Below, piece by piece: positions 22,921 through 33,500 of a stretch of 34,832 nt of DNA (positions are counted from its first letter, which is position 1; each line of letters begins with the position of its first letter). The stretch is from Eubacterium sp. (GTDB lineage: Bacteria > Bacillota > Clostridia > Lachnospirales > Lachnospiraceae), in contig JAFRNE010000016.1 of assembly GCA_017430325.1 (NCBI GenBank), positions 1 to 34,832 on the forward strand, read 5' to 3'. The notes below the pieces were generated by a model. The model saw only the letters and a list, made by a program, of their open reading frames with translations. It was not told the origin of the DNA and searched no databases. The position numbers were made by a program, and so were the translations under genes.

Positions 22921-24153
22921 TCATCCTCTCGGTACTGCTTCAAGAACTTCCATCAGATCGCATATAACATTGGCCTCTGCTTCAGCCTTCGCCCTGTCAG
23001 TAGGATAATCGATAGCTCTGGACATATCTGCATCGAAGGTATCTCTCATTGCAGTAATCGGAACTGCCGCAAATACTCTGTCAGCCTCAAAATTGAGGAT
23101 CACGTAACCGTATTTTCCCTTCAGATAGAGTATCCTCTCCATCATTGATGGTGTCAGAAGATAAAATGCATAATGTGGATCTGTCGCATAAACATTGTAC
23201 TGCTTATTGAAATTGATGTTTTCAAGATCCAGCTTATCCAAATGACGATTGCTTGTCGGTGTATACATAAATCCGTCCGGTGTTATTCTTACGCTGGCCT
23301 GTATTGTCCTAGGCATATAGAAAACAAACATACGTCCTCTGAAATATGTTGTTGTATGACTGCTCTTGCCGGTACTTGTATGCTGCTGGATAAGGACATC
23401 AGAGGTTTCGAATTTCACATCCTTATAGGTTGCGCAGATATAATCCTCGCTCTTAAAGCGGTTACCCATTCTTACAAGATTAAAGCTGCTTACAGCCATA
23501 GCCGGAAAGCCTGTCTTCCATGCATAATACAGATTCTGGAATTTCTTACCCAGAACATCCTCAACAAAAACGCTCTTATATAAAGCCTTGAAATCATCAT
23601 TTGAGCTATGTCCGTTTACCTTAAAATATATTAATACGCCTGCTGTGGAAAATATTATGACAAGCGTCGGTAATATTCTCATAAAAGGATTAGGTGAAGA
23701 TCCTCCGATAAGCATTATGATGATCAATGCCGCAAAACCAAGAAATGCAAGAGCAATACCCAGATTATGTCTATGACGCATTCTCTCCAGCTCTGCAAGC
23801 TTTTCATGAAGACTCTTACCTGACATTTCCATGAGCTTCCTGTTAACGTTTTTATTATTTCCCGGAGCGCCGCCGAAGCCATCTCCGGAAGGACCGATAT
23901 CAAAACCGCCCATGCCATTCATGCGAACACCGCTGTAGCTTCCTCCGCCATTCATTCTTGGACCGCCGTAAGGAACTCCAGGTCCGCCCGGTCCACCCAT
24001 GACACTATTCATGCTCAGGGGATCAACTCTCTCCGGTCTTCCATTCCTTATGCTGTCAGTTCTGTAAAACTGACCACTGACAAGTCCATTCCTTTTATTT
24101 GCCGGAACATAAACATCTCTATTTAGTTCATTAAAAAAGTTCTTAAGTGCCAT
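22921..24153 (-). CDS. DUF3137 membrane protein
   Basis: A 410-residue protein. A polar N-terminal region with a Gly/Pro/Met-rich segment (about 53-98) precedes two membrane helices (about 131-149 and 158-177). A cytoplasmic-type DUF3137 domain (about 185-410) follows, with segments such as DVKFETSDVLIQ and FRGRMFVFYMPR. DUF3137 proteins are commonly encoded next to LemA, and the pair is thought to be envelope-associated, with no settled function. The gene starts nine bases after the LemA stop without a clear ribosome binding site, suggesting translational coupling. A strong terminator follows. Confidence 0.85.
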   Translation of the reverse strand: MALKNFFNELNRDVYVPANKRNGLVSGQFYRTDSIRNGRPERVDPLSMNSVMGGPGGPGVPYGGPRMNGGGSYSGVRMNGMGGFDIGPSGDGFGGAPGNNKNVNRKLMEMSGKSLHEKLAELERMRHRHNLGIALAFLGFAALIIIMLIGGSSPNPFMRILPTLVIIFSTAGVLIYFKVNGHSSNDDFKALYKSVFVEDVLGKKFQNLYYAWKTGFPAMAVSSFNLVRMGNRFKSEDYICATYKDVKFETSDVLIQQHTSTGKSSHTTTYFRGRMFVFYMPRTIQASVRITPDGFMYTPTSNRHLDKLDLENINFNKQYNVYATDPHYAFYLLTPSMMERILYLKGKYGYVILNFEADRVFAAVPITAMRDTFDADMSRAIDYPTDRAKAEAEANVICDLMEVLEAVPRG

Positions 24154-24162
24154 ATGCTTTAA

Positions 24163-24717
24163 TTAGTGGAATTTCATTTCCACGTCATTCCTCTTATGTG
24201 CTTCTGCAACAAAGAGTTCCTTTGAAACTGCGCCGATAGCTCCTGCAACGATTGATGCAGGGAACATAACGATCTTTGTATTGTAGCTGTTTACATTAGC
24301 ATTGTAGAGACGTCTTGCTGCCTGAAGATGCTCTTCACAATCAGCAATAGATACCATAAGCATCTTATATGTCTCACTTGAAAGAAGATTTGGATATGCC
24401 TCTGCAGTAAGTCTGAACTGATTTGAAGCATTGTTCATCTGCTCAAGCACTTCCTGCTTCTCTCTGATAGACATTCCTGAACGAAGTCTGATGGTCTCAT
24501 AAAGTGTCTTTGCCTCATGTGAGGTGTACTCCTTTACTACTTCCAACTGCTTTGTCAGTACATCATACCGCTTGGTAAGTGCAACATCAATACCCGATGA
24601 AGCCTCATCACACTTAAGCGCCAGTCGCCTGATGCTGTTCATTGATGAAACATACCACATTACAATAATTAATACGATTGCTAAAACAACTATAAGAACA
24701 ACTCCAACTGCTCCCAT
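24163..24717 (-). CDS. LemA family protein
   Basis: A 184-residue membrane-anchored protein with one N-terminal helix (about 3-24) and a long helical LemA domain. Typical landmarks are YDVLTKQLEVVKEYTSHE and AYPNLLSSETYKML. AAAGGA lies before the ATG. It is the first gene of a two-gene unit with DUF3137, as in many Firmicutes. The biochemical role is unknown. Upstream lies TGCAGC-A-GATATC-GCTGCA (24766-24784), an almost perfect palindrome. Confidence 0.92.
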   Translation of the reverse strand: MGAVGVVLIVVLAIVLIIVMWYVSSMNSIRRLALKCDEASSGIDVALTKRYDVLTKQLEVVKEYTSHEAKTLYETIRLRSGMSIREKQEVLEQMNNASNQFRLTAEAYPNLLSSETYKMLMVSIADCEEHLQAARRLYNANVNSYNTKIVMFPASIVAGAIGAVSKELFVAEAHKRNDVEMKFH

Positions 24718-24854
24718 ATTTAGTCCTTTCCTCTGCCCTCAGCAGAAATATAAATATTTTTAACCTGCAGCAGATATCGCTGCATTTCTTCCTCATGCAA
24801 ATCATTCTAAACTATATAGAATAAATATACAACCATTCCTTAGATGCTTTTCCC

Positions 24855-24870
24855 GCAACCTTCGGGTTGC
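24855..24870 (-). terminator. Short hairpin after the DUF1294 gene
   Basis: GCAACC-TTCG-GGTTGC is a 6-bp stem with a four-base loop, 24 bases past the stop codon. GGGTTGCAG is repeated at 24864-24872 and 24883-24891, so alternative pairing is possible. It lacks a proper T-run. Its small GAA-type loop recalls the array at 4284-4410. Confidence 0.4.
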
Positions 24871-24893
24871 AGAGTAATGTCCGGGTTGCAGGC

Positions 24894-25181
24894 TCACAAG
24901 GTTTTCAGGTATTTTATCAGAAAATATATCACTACAAAGTGTACGATCACCGTAAGGGGTATGATCAACTGGAACTTGATATGTCTGGTCTTATGCCTGA
25001 AAACATGCATTCCCAGGAGTGCTCCGAAAGCTCCTCCTGCCACTGAAACAAGTATCAGTGACTTTTCACTGATCCGCCATTCCTTCTTAATGGCTCTGCT
25101 TTTATCGATACCATACATTATAAATGCGACCAGATTCACGACCACATAATAAAATATGATTGATTTTATCACTGTATCCAA
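24894..25181 (-). CDS. DUF1294 membrane protein
   Basis: A 95-residue integral membrane protein with two to three predicted helices: residues 6-24, a middle hydrophobic segment near 42-60, and 70-90. The motif YGIDKSRA followed by RISEKSL and GGAFGALLGMHVFRHKT is diagnostic of DUF1294. Function is unknown. The start appears to be TTG (25179-25181), with AAGGA about 11 bases ahead; no ATG is available near the N terminus. It follows the TrmH-type gene by about 100 bases, a gap that contains a 43-bp tandem duplication. Confidence 0.85.
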   Translation of the reverse strand: MDTVIKSIIFYYVVVNLVAFIMYGIDKSRAIKKEWRISEKSLILVSVAGGAFGALLGMHVFRHKTRHIKFQLIIPLTVIVHFVVIYFLIKYLKTL

Positions 25182-25237
25182 TTTTTTCTTTATTCCTTAT
25201 CTTTATTATAGGTAAAGCTTATTTTCGACCGATCACG

Positions 25238-25323
25238 AATGTCTCTGCCTGAAGACTTCATATGAAACGATTGGGGCATTAATGTCTCTGCCTGAAGACT
25301 TCATATGAAACGACTGAGGCACT
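25238..25323. repeat. 43-bp tandem duplication over the TrmH gene 3' end
   Basis: The first 33 bases of the unit (25238-25270 and 25281-25313) are identical, and the next 10 differ at three positions. The right-hand copy contains the last codons of the methylase gene; the left-hand copy lies beyond its stop. The period is not a multiple of three. Confidence 0.95.
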
Positions 25324-26046
25324 GATGGCTGCATTTAAGGATTCAACCTTGCCGAGCATAGGTATCCTCATCATCTCATCTGCAGTATGGCTGAGCTCGT
25401 CCGAAAGACCGTTCCCTTCATTTCCTATAAGGAAGGCTGATGGCTTTTTGAAGTCCTTGTCATAAAACTCCTCACCATTCAGGTGCATTGCATAGACAAC
25501 TATTCCTTTTTTCTTCAGCTCCGCAACATCCCTCAGAAGATCATCCGAAATATAAATACGCATCCTGAAAAGTGCTCCCATGGTCGATCTTATGGTCTTG
25601 GGATTATAAATATCAGCTGAATCGCTGCTGATCATTATGCCTGTCACTCCTGCAGCCTCTGCAGTTCTGATTATGGTTCCGAGATTGCCCGGATCCTGAA
25701 GTTTCTCGAGAACAAGTATGAACGGCGATCCATCATCACCGTCAAGAATATCCTCCAGTGTATAGTTCTTCATCCTTACAGCTGCCAATATTCCCTGAGG
25801 TGTATCAGTATCGGACATTTTCTTCATACACTGCTCCGAAACTGTTTCGACCTCGAGTCCAAACTCAGCGCCGTATCTCTCATAAGCCTTCTCTGTATAG
25901 AAAAGCTGTACCAGTCTGTCCTTCGGAATCTCCCTGACCATTCTGATCCCTTCCACAGGAAAAAGCCCCTCTTCCCTTCGGAAGGAGGCACTTTTTCTGA
26001 GTTTTTCCATATATTTTATCTTATCGTTTGAAGTTGATGTTATCAT
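25279..26046 (-). CDS. TrmH-family rRNA/tRNA 2'-O-methyltransferase
   Basis: A 255-residue SpoU/TrmH-type methylase that uses S-adenosylmethionine with a deep trefoil knot. Motif 1 is LQDPGNLGTIIRTAEAAG (about 115-132), motif 2 IGNEGNGLS (about 205), and motif 3 ESLNAAISASV (about 235). The ~100-residue N-terminal domain resembles the RNA-binding region of RlmB-like proteins. The target nucleotide is not deducible. The longest frame begins at TTG 26067; I chose the ATG at 26044-26046, giving the standard MITSTSNDKIKY start. It lies 83 bases after dnaE and may share its transcript. Its 3' end has been tandemly duplicated. Confidence 0.92.
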   Translation of the reverse strand: MITSTSNDKIKYMEKLRKSASFRREEGLFPVEGIRMVREIPKDRLVQLFYTEKAYERYGAEFGLEVETVSEQCMKKMSDTDTPQGILAAVRMKNYTLEDILDGDDGSPFILVLEKLQDPGNLGTIIRTAEAAGVTGIMISSDSADIYNPKTIRSTMGALFRMRIYISDDLLRDVAELKKKGIVVYAMHLNGEEFYDKDFKKPSAFLIGNEGNGLSDELSHTADEMMRIPMLGKVESLNAAISASVVSYEVFRQRH

Positions 26047-26129
26047 AATCTTTTCTCTTTGGGCCAACTCTATCAGCCGCTGTTATCGTTAATGATCGCC
26101 GGCATGTTTTTCAACCGCTCAGGTTTCAG

Positions 26130-29100
26130 TTAACGCTTTGACTCACGCGTGATAACTCTGTCGATACCGAACTCTAGCTTTAAGGCATCTGTGACTCCTG
26201 ATTCCGGATCAACACTGAACCTAAGCTTCATTCCCTTTTTCTCCTGCCTCAGCTGGACAAATACAGGTGAGAAGCCTCTGTAATCCATCAGAAGCTGACT
26301 GAGATTCTGTTCATTTGCTTTATAATCCTCGCCGTCCTCGAAAAGTATCCATACCTCGGTATGTTTCTGCTTTTCAGATAAAAGTGCTTCGTCCAGGGAG
26401 ATTATTTCCGACGCGATAAGCTTTCCTTCATCCTCCGATACCTGCGCACGTCCTTTAATAAGAACCTTGCTTCCTGCATAGATCATTCTCCTGCATTTCT
26501 CAAAGGTCTTCGGAAATACGATAACCTCCAGAGTACCGAGTGTATCGAGCAGCGTTACAAAAGCCATATTTTCGTTGTTCTTGGTTATCTTCATATTGAC
26601 CGCATCAATGATACCGCCAAGGCAGTATTCGCGATTGTCCATGACACCGGTCTTCCCGGTCTCCTCATCCATAAAGAAATCAAGGGTCACTGCATCGGTA
26701 CGCTTCTCAAGAAGCTCTCTGTAGTCATCCAGCGGATGTCCGCTGACATAGATGCCGAGTATTTCCTTCTCTCCCGAAAGCATCTCTTCCTTCGAGAATT
26801 CCGGAATGTCAGGATAGCTTACGCTGAAGGCATCACCAAGGGAGTTATGCAAACCATCGGACTGTGCGCCATCAGCTGTATTATCACCACAAAACATACC
26901 GCCGTCCCCTGACATACCACCAAGGAAATCCATCAGATTCATCTGACCGGTTATACGGCTCTTTCTTTCTCTTGCAGCCGTATCCATAAGTCCAGGATAA
27001 ACTGCCATCATCTGACTTCTCTTAATATTAAAACCGTCAAAGGCACCGGCCATGATAAAGTTTTCCACAGCCTTCTTATTTACTTCCTTGCCGGACATTC
27101 TGTCTATAAAATCACGAAGATCCTTGAAGAGACCGTTTTCCTTCCTCTCATTCAGGACAGCCCTTACCACAGAGTTTCCGATGGATTTGATAGCCGAAAG
27201 ACCATATCTTACTGCATTGTCCGATACCGAAAAGTCGCCCTCTCCCTTATTTACATCAGGAGGCAGCAGCTTTATACCGGCCTTCCTGCAGGCATCAATA
27301 TAAGTTGCAAGCTTCTTTGTATTATCCTTGACGCTTGTCATAAGTGCTGCCATAAAGTCATATGGATAATGACATTTAAGATAAGCCGTCTGGTAGGCTA
27401 CCACCGCATAGGCTGCAGCATGAGACTTGTTGAAGGCGTATTTTGCAAAGTCGATCATCTCATCGAATATCTTATTTGCGATCTCCTCGGAAATACCGTT
27501 CTTTACGCAGCCCGGCACACCCATCTCTTCGTTGCCGTAAACGAAATACTGACGTTCCTTCAGCATTACGTCTTCCTTCTTTTTGGACATGGCACGTCTT
27601 ACAAGGTCGCTTCGACCCAGCGAATAACCCGCAAGCTCCATAACGATCTGCATAACCTGCTCCTGGTAAACGATACAGCCGTAGGTCGGGCTGAGTATCT
27701 TCTCCAGAGCCGGATGATCATATACTACCTCTTCAGGATGCTGTTTTCCCGCGATATACTGAGGGATGAAATCCATAGGACCCGGACGGTAAAGCGAGAT
27801 TCCCGCGATAACCTCCTCAATACTGTGAGGTTTCAGATCCTTCATGAAACTTCTCATTCCTGAGGACTCAAGCTGAAATACGCCTTCGCACTTTCCTGCG
27901 GAGATCATATCATAAACCTGCATATCGTCCTGAGGAATATGATCTATATCTATCTTCTGTCCTGTTCTTCTTTCAATACTGCGTACTGCATCACGTATAA
28001 CCGTAAGGGTACGAAGTCCCAGGAAGTCCATCTTCAGGAGACCAAGCTCCTCGATGGTGGTCATATTATACTGTGTTGTCACCGCATCACCGTTCTTGCA
28101 GAGCGGAACGAATTCTTCTATAGGTTCACGGCCGATAACGACACCCGCCGCATGCATGGAAGCGTGACGTGGAAGGCCTTCAAGCTTTCTGGCCATCTCG
28201 ACCATGAACTTAACTTCTTCATTGGTATCATAAAACTTCTTGAAATCCGGACTTGCAACCATGGCCTTATCAATATTCATGCCTATTTCCATAGGGATCG
28301 ATTTGGCAACGCTGTCGCAGAGGTTGTACGGAAGATCAAGCACACGTCCGATATCCCTGATGCAGTTACGAGCTGCAAGGGTTCCGAAGGTTACGATCTG
28401 AACAACCTTCTCTGGACCGTATTTTCTCGAAACATAATCGATGACCTCCTGGCGTCTCTCGTAGCAGAAGTCAATATCTATATCGGGCATGGTCACACGC
28501 TCAGGATTGAGGAAACGCTCAAAGATGAGGCTGTATTTTATCGGATCTATATTTGTTATCTTAAGGCAATAGGAAACTATGGAACCTGCCGCAGATCCTC
28601 GTCCCGGACCAACGGCGATACCATTCTCCTTCGCATAATTGATGAAATCCCATACTATCAGGAAATAATCAACGTATCCCATATTCTGGATGACACTGAG
28701 CTCGTATTTCAGGCGCTCGTAAAGCTCGTCCGTAACCGGCCTGTATCTCTCTTTGATGCCGTCCATGCAGAGCTTTTCAAGATAGGTGAAGGCTGTATAG
28801 CCCTCCGGAACATCGTATTTCGGGATCTTCTGATCACCAAATACGATCTCGACGTTGCATCTCTCGGCAATCTTATGTGTATTTTCAAGGGCTTCCCTGG
28901 CATAAGTGAACTTCTCAAGCATCTCCTCCGGAGATTTGAGATAATACTGCCCCTCGCCGTAACGCATCCTGTCCCTGTCAGCAACCTTCTTGCCGGTCTG
29001 TATGCAGAGCAGGATGTCGTGAGCCTTCCAGTCATCCTTGTAAATATAATGTGAATCGTTAGTGCAGATAAGAGGGATATCTATATCCTTCGAAAGCCTC

Positions 29101-29672
29101 ATAAGACCCGAATTAACCACCTGGTCCTCATCCATATCATGGTCCTGAAGCTCAAGGAAGAAGTTGTCCCTGCCAAATATTTCCACATAGGAAAGTGCCG
29201 CCTCCCGGGCCTTGTCATAAAAGCCCTTTCTCAGATAAAAGGCCACCTCGCCCTGCAGACAGGCAGAGGTACAGATGATTCCCTCGTGGAACTCACGTAG
29301 GACCTCTTTATCAACTCGCGGCTTATAATAATAACCCTCGGTAAAGCCTCGGGTAACTATCTTCGACAGATTACTGTAGCCCTGATTGGTCTCGGCAAGC
29401 AAAATAAGGTGATAATACCTTTCATCCTCGCTGCCGGTCTCGCGGTCAAATCTGGAATTTGGCGCAACGTAAACCTCGCAGCCGATAATAGGTTTTATCC
29501 CCTGCTTCTTACATTCCTTATAAAAATCTATAGCACCATACATGACACCGTGGTCAGTTATGGCCAGCGAATCCATTCCCAGCTCCTTGGCTCTCTTTAC
29601 AAGCTCGGGAATACGTGCCGAGCCGTCAAGAAGACTATAGCCGGTATGAACATGTAAATGTGTAAACTGCAT
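26130..29672 (-). CDS. dnaE: DNA polymerase III subunit alpha
   Basis: A 1,180-residue replicative polymerase of DnaE type. The PHP domain (about 2-200) starts with HLHVHTGYSLLDG. The catalytic palm contains GPGRGSAAGS (355-364) and the metal-binding DIDID at 397-401, followed by fingers and a helix-hairpin-helix region. QMNLMDFL (roughly residue 900) looks like a sliding-clamp binding motif. A C-terminal OB fold (NMAFVTLLDTLGTLEVIVFP) and tail follow. There is no built-in 3'-5' exonuclease, which separates it from PolC. The frame opens at TTG 29684; the ATG at 29670-29672, preceded by GGAT, gives the usual MQFTHLHVH start. It follows the DUF5662 gene by 42 bases. Confidence 0.96.
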   Translation of the reverse strand: MQFTHLHVHTGYSLLDGSARIPELVKRAKELGMDSLAITDHGVMYGAIDFYKECKKQGIKPIIGCEVYVAPNSRFDRETGSEDERYYHLILLAETNQGYSNLSKIVTRGFTEGYYYKPRVDKEVLREFHEGIICTSACLQGEVAFYLRKGFYDKAREAALSYVEIFGRDNFFLELQDHDMDEDQVVNSGLMRLSKDIDIPLICTNDSHYIYKDDWKAHDILLCIQTGKKVADRDRMRYGEGQYYLKSPEEMLEKFTYAREALENTHKIAERCNVEIVFGDQKIPKYDVPEGYTAFTYLEKLCMDGIKERYRPVTDELYERLKYELSVIQNMGYVDYFLIVWDFINYAKENGIAVGPGRGSAAGSIVSYCLKITNIDPIKYSLIFERFLNPERVTMPDIDIDFCYERRQEVIDYVSRKYGPEKVVQIVTFGTLAARNCIRDIGRVLDLPYNLCDSVAKSIPMEIGMNIDKAMVASPDFKKFYDTNEEVKFMVEMARKLEGLPRHASMHAAGVVIGREPIEEFVPLCKNGDAVTTQYNMTTIEELGLLKMDFLGLRTLTVIRDAVRSIERRTGQKIDIDHIPQDDMQVYDMISAGKCEGVFQLESSGMRSFMKDLKPHSIEEVIAGISLYRPGPMDFIPQYIAGKQHPEEVVYDHPALEKILSPTYGCIVYQEQVMQIVMELAGYSLGRSDLVRRAMSKKKEDVMLKERQYFVYGNEEMGVPGCVKNGISEEIANKIFDEMIDFAKYAFNKSHAAAYAVVAYQTAYLKCHYPYDFMAALMTSVKDNTKKLATYIDACRKAGIKLLPPDVNKGEGDFSVSDNAVRYGLSAIKSIGNSVVRAVLNERKENGLFKDLRDFIDRMSGKEVNKKAVENFIMAGAFDGFNIKRSQMMAVYPGLMDTAARERKSRITGQMNLMDFLGGMSGDGGMFCGDNTADGAQSDGLHNSLGDAFSVSYPDIPEFSKEEMLSGEKEILGIYVSGHPLDDYRELLEKRTDAVTLDFFMDEETGKTGVMDNREYCLGGIIDAVNMKITKNNENMAFVTLLDTLGTLEVIVFPKTFEKCRRMIYAGSKVLIKGRAQVSEDEGKLIASEIISLDEALLSEKQKHTEVWILFEDGEDYKANEQNLSQLLMDYRGFSPVFVQLRQEKKGMKLRFSVDPESGVTDALKLEFGIDRVITRESKR

Positions 29673-29714
29673 CTGTTTATCCAATCTATTTTTTGCAATA
29701 TCTGTTAGTACTGC

Positions 29715-30332
29715 TTATTTTCCACAGCTGCACTGGCAGCAGCATTTACAACAGCAGCACGATCTCTTCTGTCTCTTTTTATATGCTTTGAGCCACTTAC
29801 GTGCGTACGCGAAGGTGTATTTCTCACCCTTCTCTGCCAGCATATTGAGGAGAAGCTCAAGCTTCTTCCTGACGTATGGGTGGAGGATGTATTTTCCTTT
29901 TCCCTTTTCATAATACTGAACAGGTGAAGCGTCGGTGTATTTGTCGCCCTGATATATCTTGCTGGCTGCAACTCTGTCGCAGAACATCTCAATGATATAG
30001 TTATCCGGCATCTTCATACCCACCATTCCGGCCTCGCTCTTTTTCACATCATAATCAACCCAGTACTCCAGGTGATGCTTGTTGCGGCCCTTGTGATGAA
30101 GCCATGCAGAGGTATAACCCTTATCTTCTCTCTCCGCATCGTTAGGACTTCTGTCCCCCTGGAAATACTTCACTCCCTGAGAAAACTCTGTCCATGAGTA
30201 TTTTGAAAGGTCATGCAGCAGTCCCTGCTTATAGAGACCACATCTGAAACAGTTTTTTCTGACCTCTTTTCTATGTCTGTTTATGGTGTTAAAATGCTTC
30301 TTCGCATTACTGAAATAATCCTTGATCGTCAT
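29715..30332 (-). CDS. DUF5662 protein with cysteine-cluster tail
   Basis: A 205-residue soluble protein of the DUF5662 type. LLHDLSKYSWTEF (H40/D41) and LHHKGRNKHHLEYW (H79/H80, H86/H87) give a His/Asp pattern reminiscent of metal-dependent HD-fold proteins, so a hydrolase role is possible but unproven. The end is unusual: after a basic segment the last 14 residues read CCCCKCCCQCSCGK, nine cysteines. AAGGAG precedes the ATG. It lies upstream of dnaE in the same direction and may be cotranscribed. A possible extended -10 (TGATAGAAT) lies about 45 bases before the start. Confidence 0.85.
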   Translation of the reverse strand: MTIKDYFSNAKKHFNTINRHRKEVRKNCFRCGLYKQGLLHDLSKYSWTEFSQGVKYFQGDRSPNDAEREDKGYTSAWLHHKGRNKHHLEYWVDYDVKKSEAGMVGMKMPDNYIIEMFCDRVAASKIYQGDKYTDASPVQYYEKGKGKYILHPYVRKKLELLLNMLAEKGEKYTFAYARKWLKAYKKRQKRSCCCCKCCCQCSCGK

Positions 30333-30463
30333 ATCTGCTCCTTATTATGATTAACAAAACGTACACGTTCATTCTATCACTTATGCTTTTTTCTTGCCAT
30401 AAATAATTATTAAAAAAAGTTGACATTGTATAGACATTAACCTTCAGATATTTCCCAGTATAA

Positions 30464-30496
30464 CAGGGCGTTATTGAAAAAATCAACAACGCCCTG
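30464..30496 (-). terminator. Stem-loop after the surface protein gene
   Basis: CAGGGCGTT and AACGCCCTG form a perfect 9-bp stem around a loop rich in A (T on the minus strand). It lies 30 bases past the stop. The following T-run is poor, so termination may be partial. Confidence 0.65.
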
Positions 30497-30525
30497 CCGC
30501 TTATATGTTACTGAAAAGTATATAT

Positions 30526-33500
30526 TTAGTTCACAACCTTGCCGCCTTTAATGGTATATTTCTTACCATTATAGTTTACGGTTCCGTTGTAATCGAACTG
30601 AACCTTACCGCCCTTGCAGTACCAAGATCCGTACTGGTTAGAACCGATGCCGGTGAAGTTGAAATCAACCTTGCCGTTCTTGCAATACCACCAGCCGTTA
30701 GAGTTCTTTGCAACACCGGTAAAGTCAAAGTCTACCTTACCGCCACTGCACTTCCACCAGCCGTTTTCGTTCTTTTCTACCGTATTGCAGTTGAAGTCAA
30801 CTTTGCCGTTAACAATACGCCACCAGCCATTCTCGTTCTTAGCAATTCCGGTGTAATCGAAGTTAACCTTTCCGTTCTGGATAACCCACCAGCCGTTTTC
30901 ATTCTTCTCGACTGAGTTAACGAACTGAACCTTACCTCCACTTATGAACCACCAGGCAGTTTCTCCGTTGACGGTTCCCTTAAGAACATCCTTCTTGTTG
31001 AAATCAACCTTACCGCCCTTGCAGTACCACCAGCCATTCTCGTTCTTGGCAAGTCCGGTGAAATCAAAGTTAACTTTACCCTTCTGGATAACCCACCAGC
31101 CGTTCTCATTCTTCTCGACTGAGTTAACGAACTGAACCTTGCCGCCACTTATGAACCACCAGGCAGTTTCTCCATTGACAGTTCCTTTACGGACATCCTT
31201 CTTTGATGTATCTACCTTGCCGTTGATAACGTAGTACCAATCGTTGCCATATTTAGCAAAGCCGGTAAATGATGTATCCTGAACACCATTCTTTGCATAA
31301 TACAAAGCACCATTATACTTCTGGATGCATGTCTTTGACTTATCAAATACATATATACTCTCAGACTTGCTATTAGTATATGTCTTACCATTTAGAGTAA
31401 CTGTTGCTGTATATGTTCTGGTTCCTGCTGCAGTTACAGTTGCATTCTTTGTAACCTTTTTGGTTATGGTGGCTGTTGCAACATTGGTATGCTTGCTGTC
31501 ATTTTTGCAAGTAAACTTAGCAGTTGCCTTAGTATAACCTGTCCATGTCCATACAGGTGTTCCGTAGCTGTGTCCTGTTGCTGCCTTGGTTGTGCCCTTA
31601 TTAACTGTTTTTCCGCAATCCAGACAAACAGTATCGCCTGTATATCCGGCTTCTGTACAGGTTGGATCTTTTGCATTTCTTACTTCAGTCCTTGAATGTG
31701 GACATGCCTTGATCTCAACAACTATGTTGTCAACTGCAGAATTATTATGATTAGCATCACCAATAACCTTAAACCAGACATAATAGGTTCCGGCGTCGGT
31801 TTTTGCGGGGATGGATGTGGTATAAGGTTGTGTGGCTTCATTTGCGTCACCGAGGGCGTAATAGAAAGTGCCTCCGGTGACTTCCCCGGCAGTAATCAAT
31901 GCCTTTGGCTGGCCGTTGTAAACAAGACCGGTTCTTGCTGCCGGAGCTTTCGTAATAACAGGGTCTGTTTTCGATGTCTTATAGGTTGCCGTAACCGTCA
32001 CTGCCTTCGCAGGCATTATGAAGGTCGTGGAAACGGAACTTGCATTGGCAAAGGTCACACCATCACTCGTCATCCACTTATCAAATTCCTTACCCGTTTC
32101 CGGAGCATCAGCTGTAATCGTTACGGTCGCTCCCTCCTCAAAGCTCCCATCGCCGGTTCCATTTTCAACCGTAACTGCATAGACAGGTTTATCTGTGATC
32201 GTAAACGTCCCTGTCTCATAGGTCACAGTATAATTACCCTGCGTAGCATCGCCGGTCGGAGTGATGGTATATGATCCGACTGCCGTACCCACCTCACGGG
32301 ACAAGGTATATGCAACCGTATTGCTGCCGACAAGACCTGTTACCGTTGCTGTCAGTTCAGGCTCGGAAGCCCCGTAAACCATCGTCTTATTGTCTGCCTT
32401 CACCGTGACGGCCTTGCGGTTGACCGTCAGCGTATAGCTTGTGCTTGCGGAGGCGTAGGTATCCGTCGCAGCAGCTGTTGCCGTGATCGTCGCAGTTCCT
32501 ACTTTAAGGATATGTACTTTACCATCAGCATCAACTTCGGCCACATCTGTTCCATCCGTTACCGCATAGCTTACCTCACCATCGCCAACACTGTGAGTTG
32601 CAGTAACAGTGAAATCCGCGTCACCGTAGGTCTTGGTCTGTGTGGCAGACTCGAATGAAATCATTTGCATCAGCTTATCCACCACAGTAACATTGCAATC
32701 AGGCATCGTAAATGAGTATGTACCGTTTTGATTATGTGTCACTTCAACTGCACCATTATTTATCACTACACTCTCAATAGATTCAGTGCCTCTAAGCGAT
32801 ATTAAAGTACCCTCAGCATAATAATTCACACTATCGAAAGAAAAGGTTGGTTCAGTAGTTATTTCAAACTTACTATTGGCGGTAATGGTAGAAACATGCG
32901 TACCGGCACAGATAATATAATTTTCACTGGAAAGCTTAGGCACAACAGTATAGTATGCACCAGTGTCTGTATATGCAAATTCAGAATTTGAGTTGCGGAC
33001 AGTTATGGGATGGAATTCTCCATCACATGTATATGAACCGTTAAACAGACAGTTATCTATAGTAATAGCCTGATTATAACCTACATTTTCGCTTGCCCAG
33101 CCAATCAGCCCGCATACATCTCCGTCGCACTGCAATGAACCATTGAAAACTGTATTTTTAACTAAAAGCGAGCCAAAATTACAATATCCAGTTATTCCGC
33201 CTATCTTTGAAGAACCGGAAATATCTGCGTTTACTGTTACATTCTCTATGCTTCCGCCATATGTCAAACCGGTAAGACCTCCTGCGTAATTCGAACCTTT
33301 AACAGTACCGGTAACTGTAAGATTTTTAATCGAACCACTAAAGACGCTGAATGGAGCGACCCATTCTTCAGTACTATTTAGAGCTACAGCAAGAGTATGA
33401 CCGTCGCCATCGAAGGTCCCGTAGAATGGTTTGCCCAAAATACCGGCAGAAACAGTAACGCCGTCTGTGATATCTAAACCAAGCTTTACAGTCTTACCCC

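Noticed and set aside
30420..30425. TTGACA on the plus strand as a promoter -35 box
   Set aside because: No -10 hexamer lies 16-18 bases downstream and no plus-strand gene follows.
30505..30915. Plus-strand reading frame of 136 residues over the NGWW array
   Set aside because: It is the antisense shadow of the coding repeats, which explains its own repetitive look.
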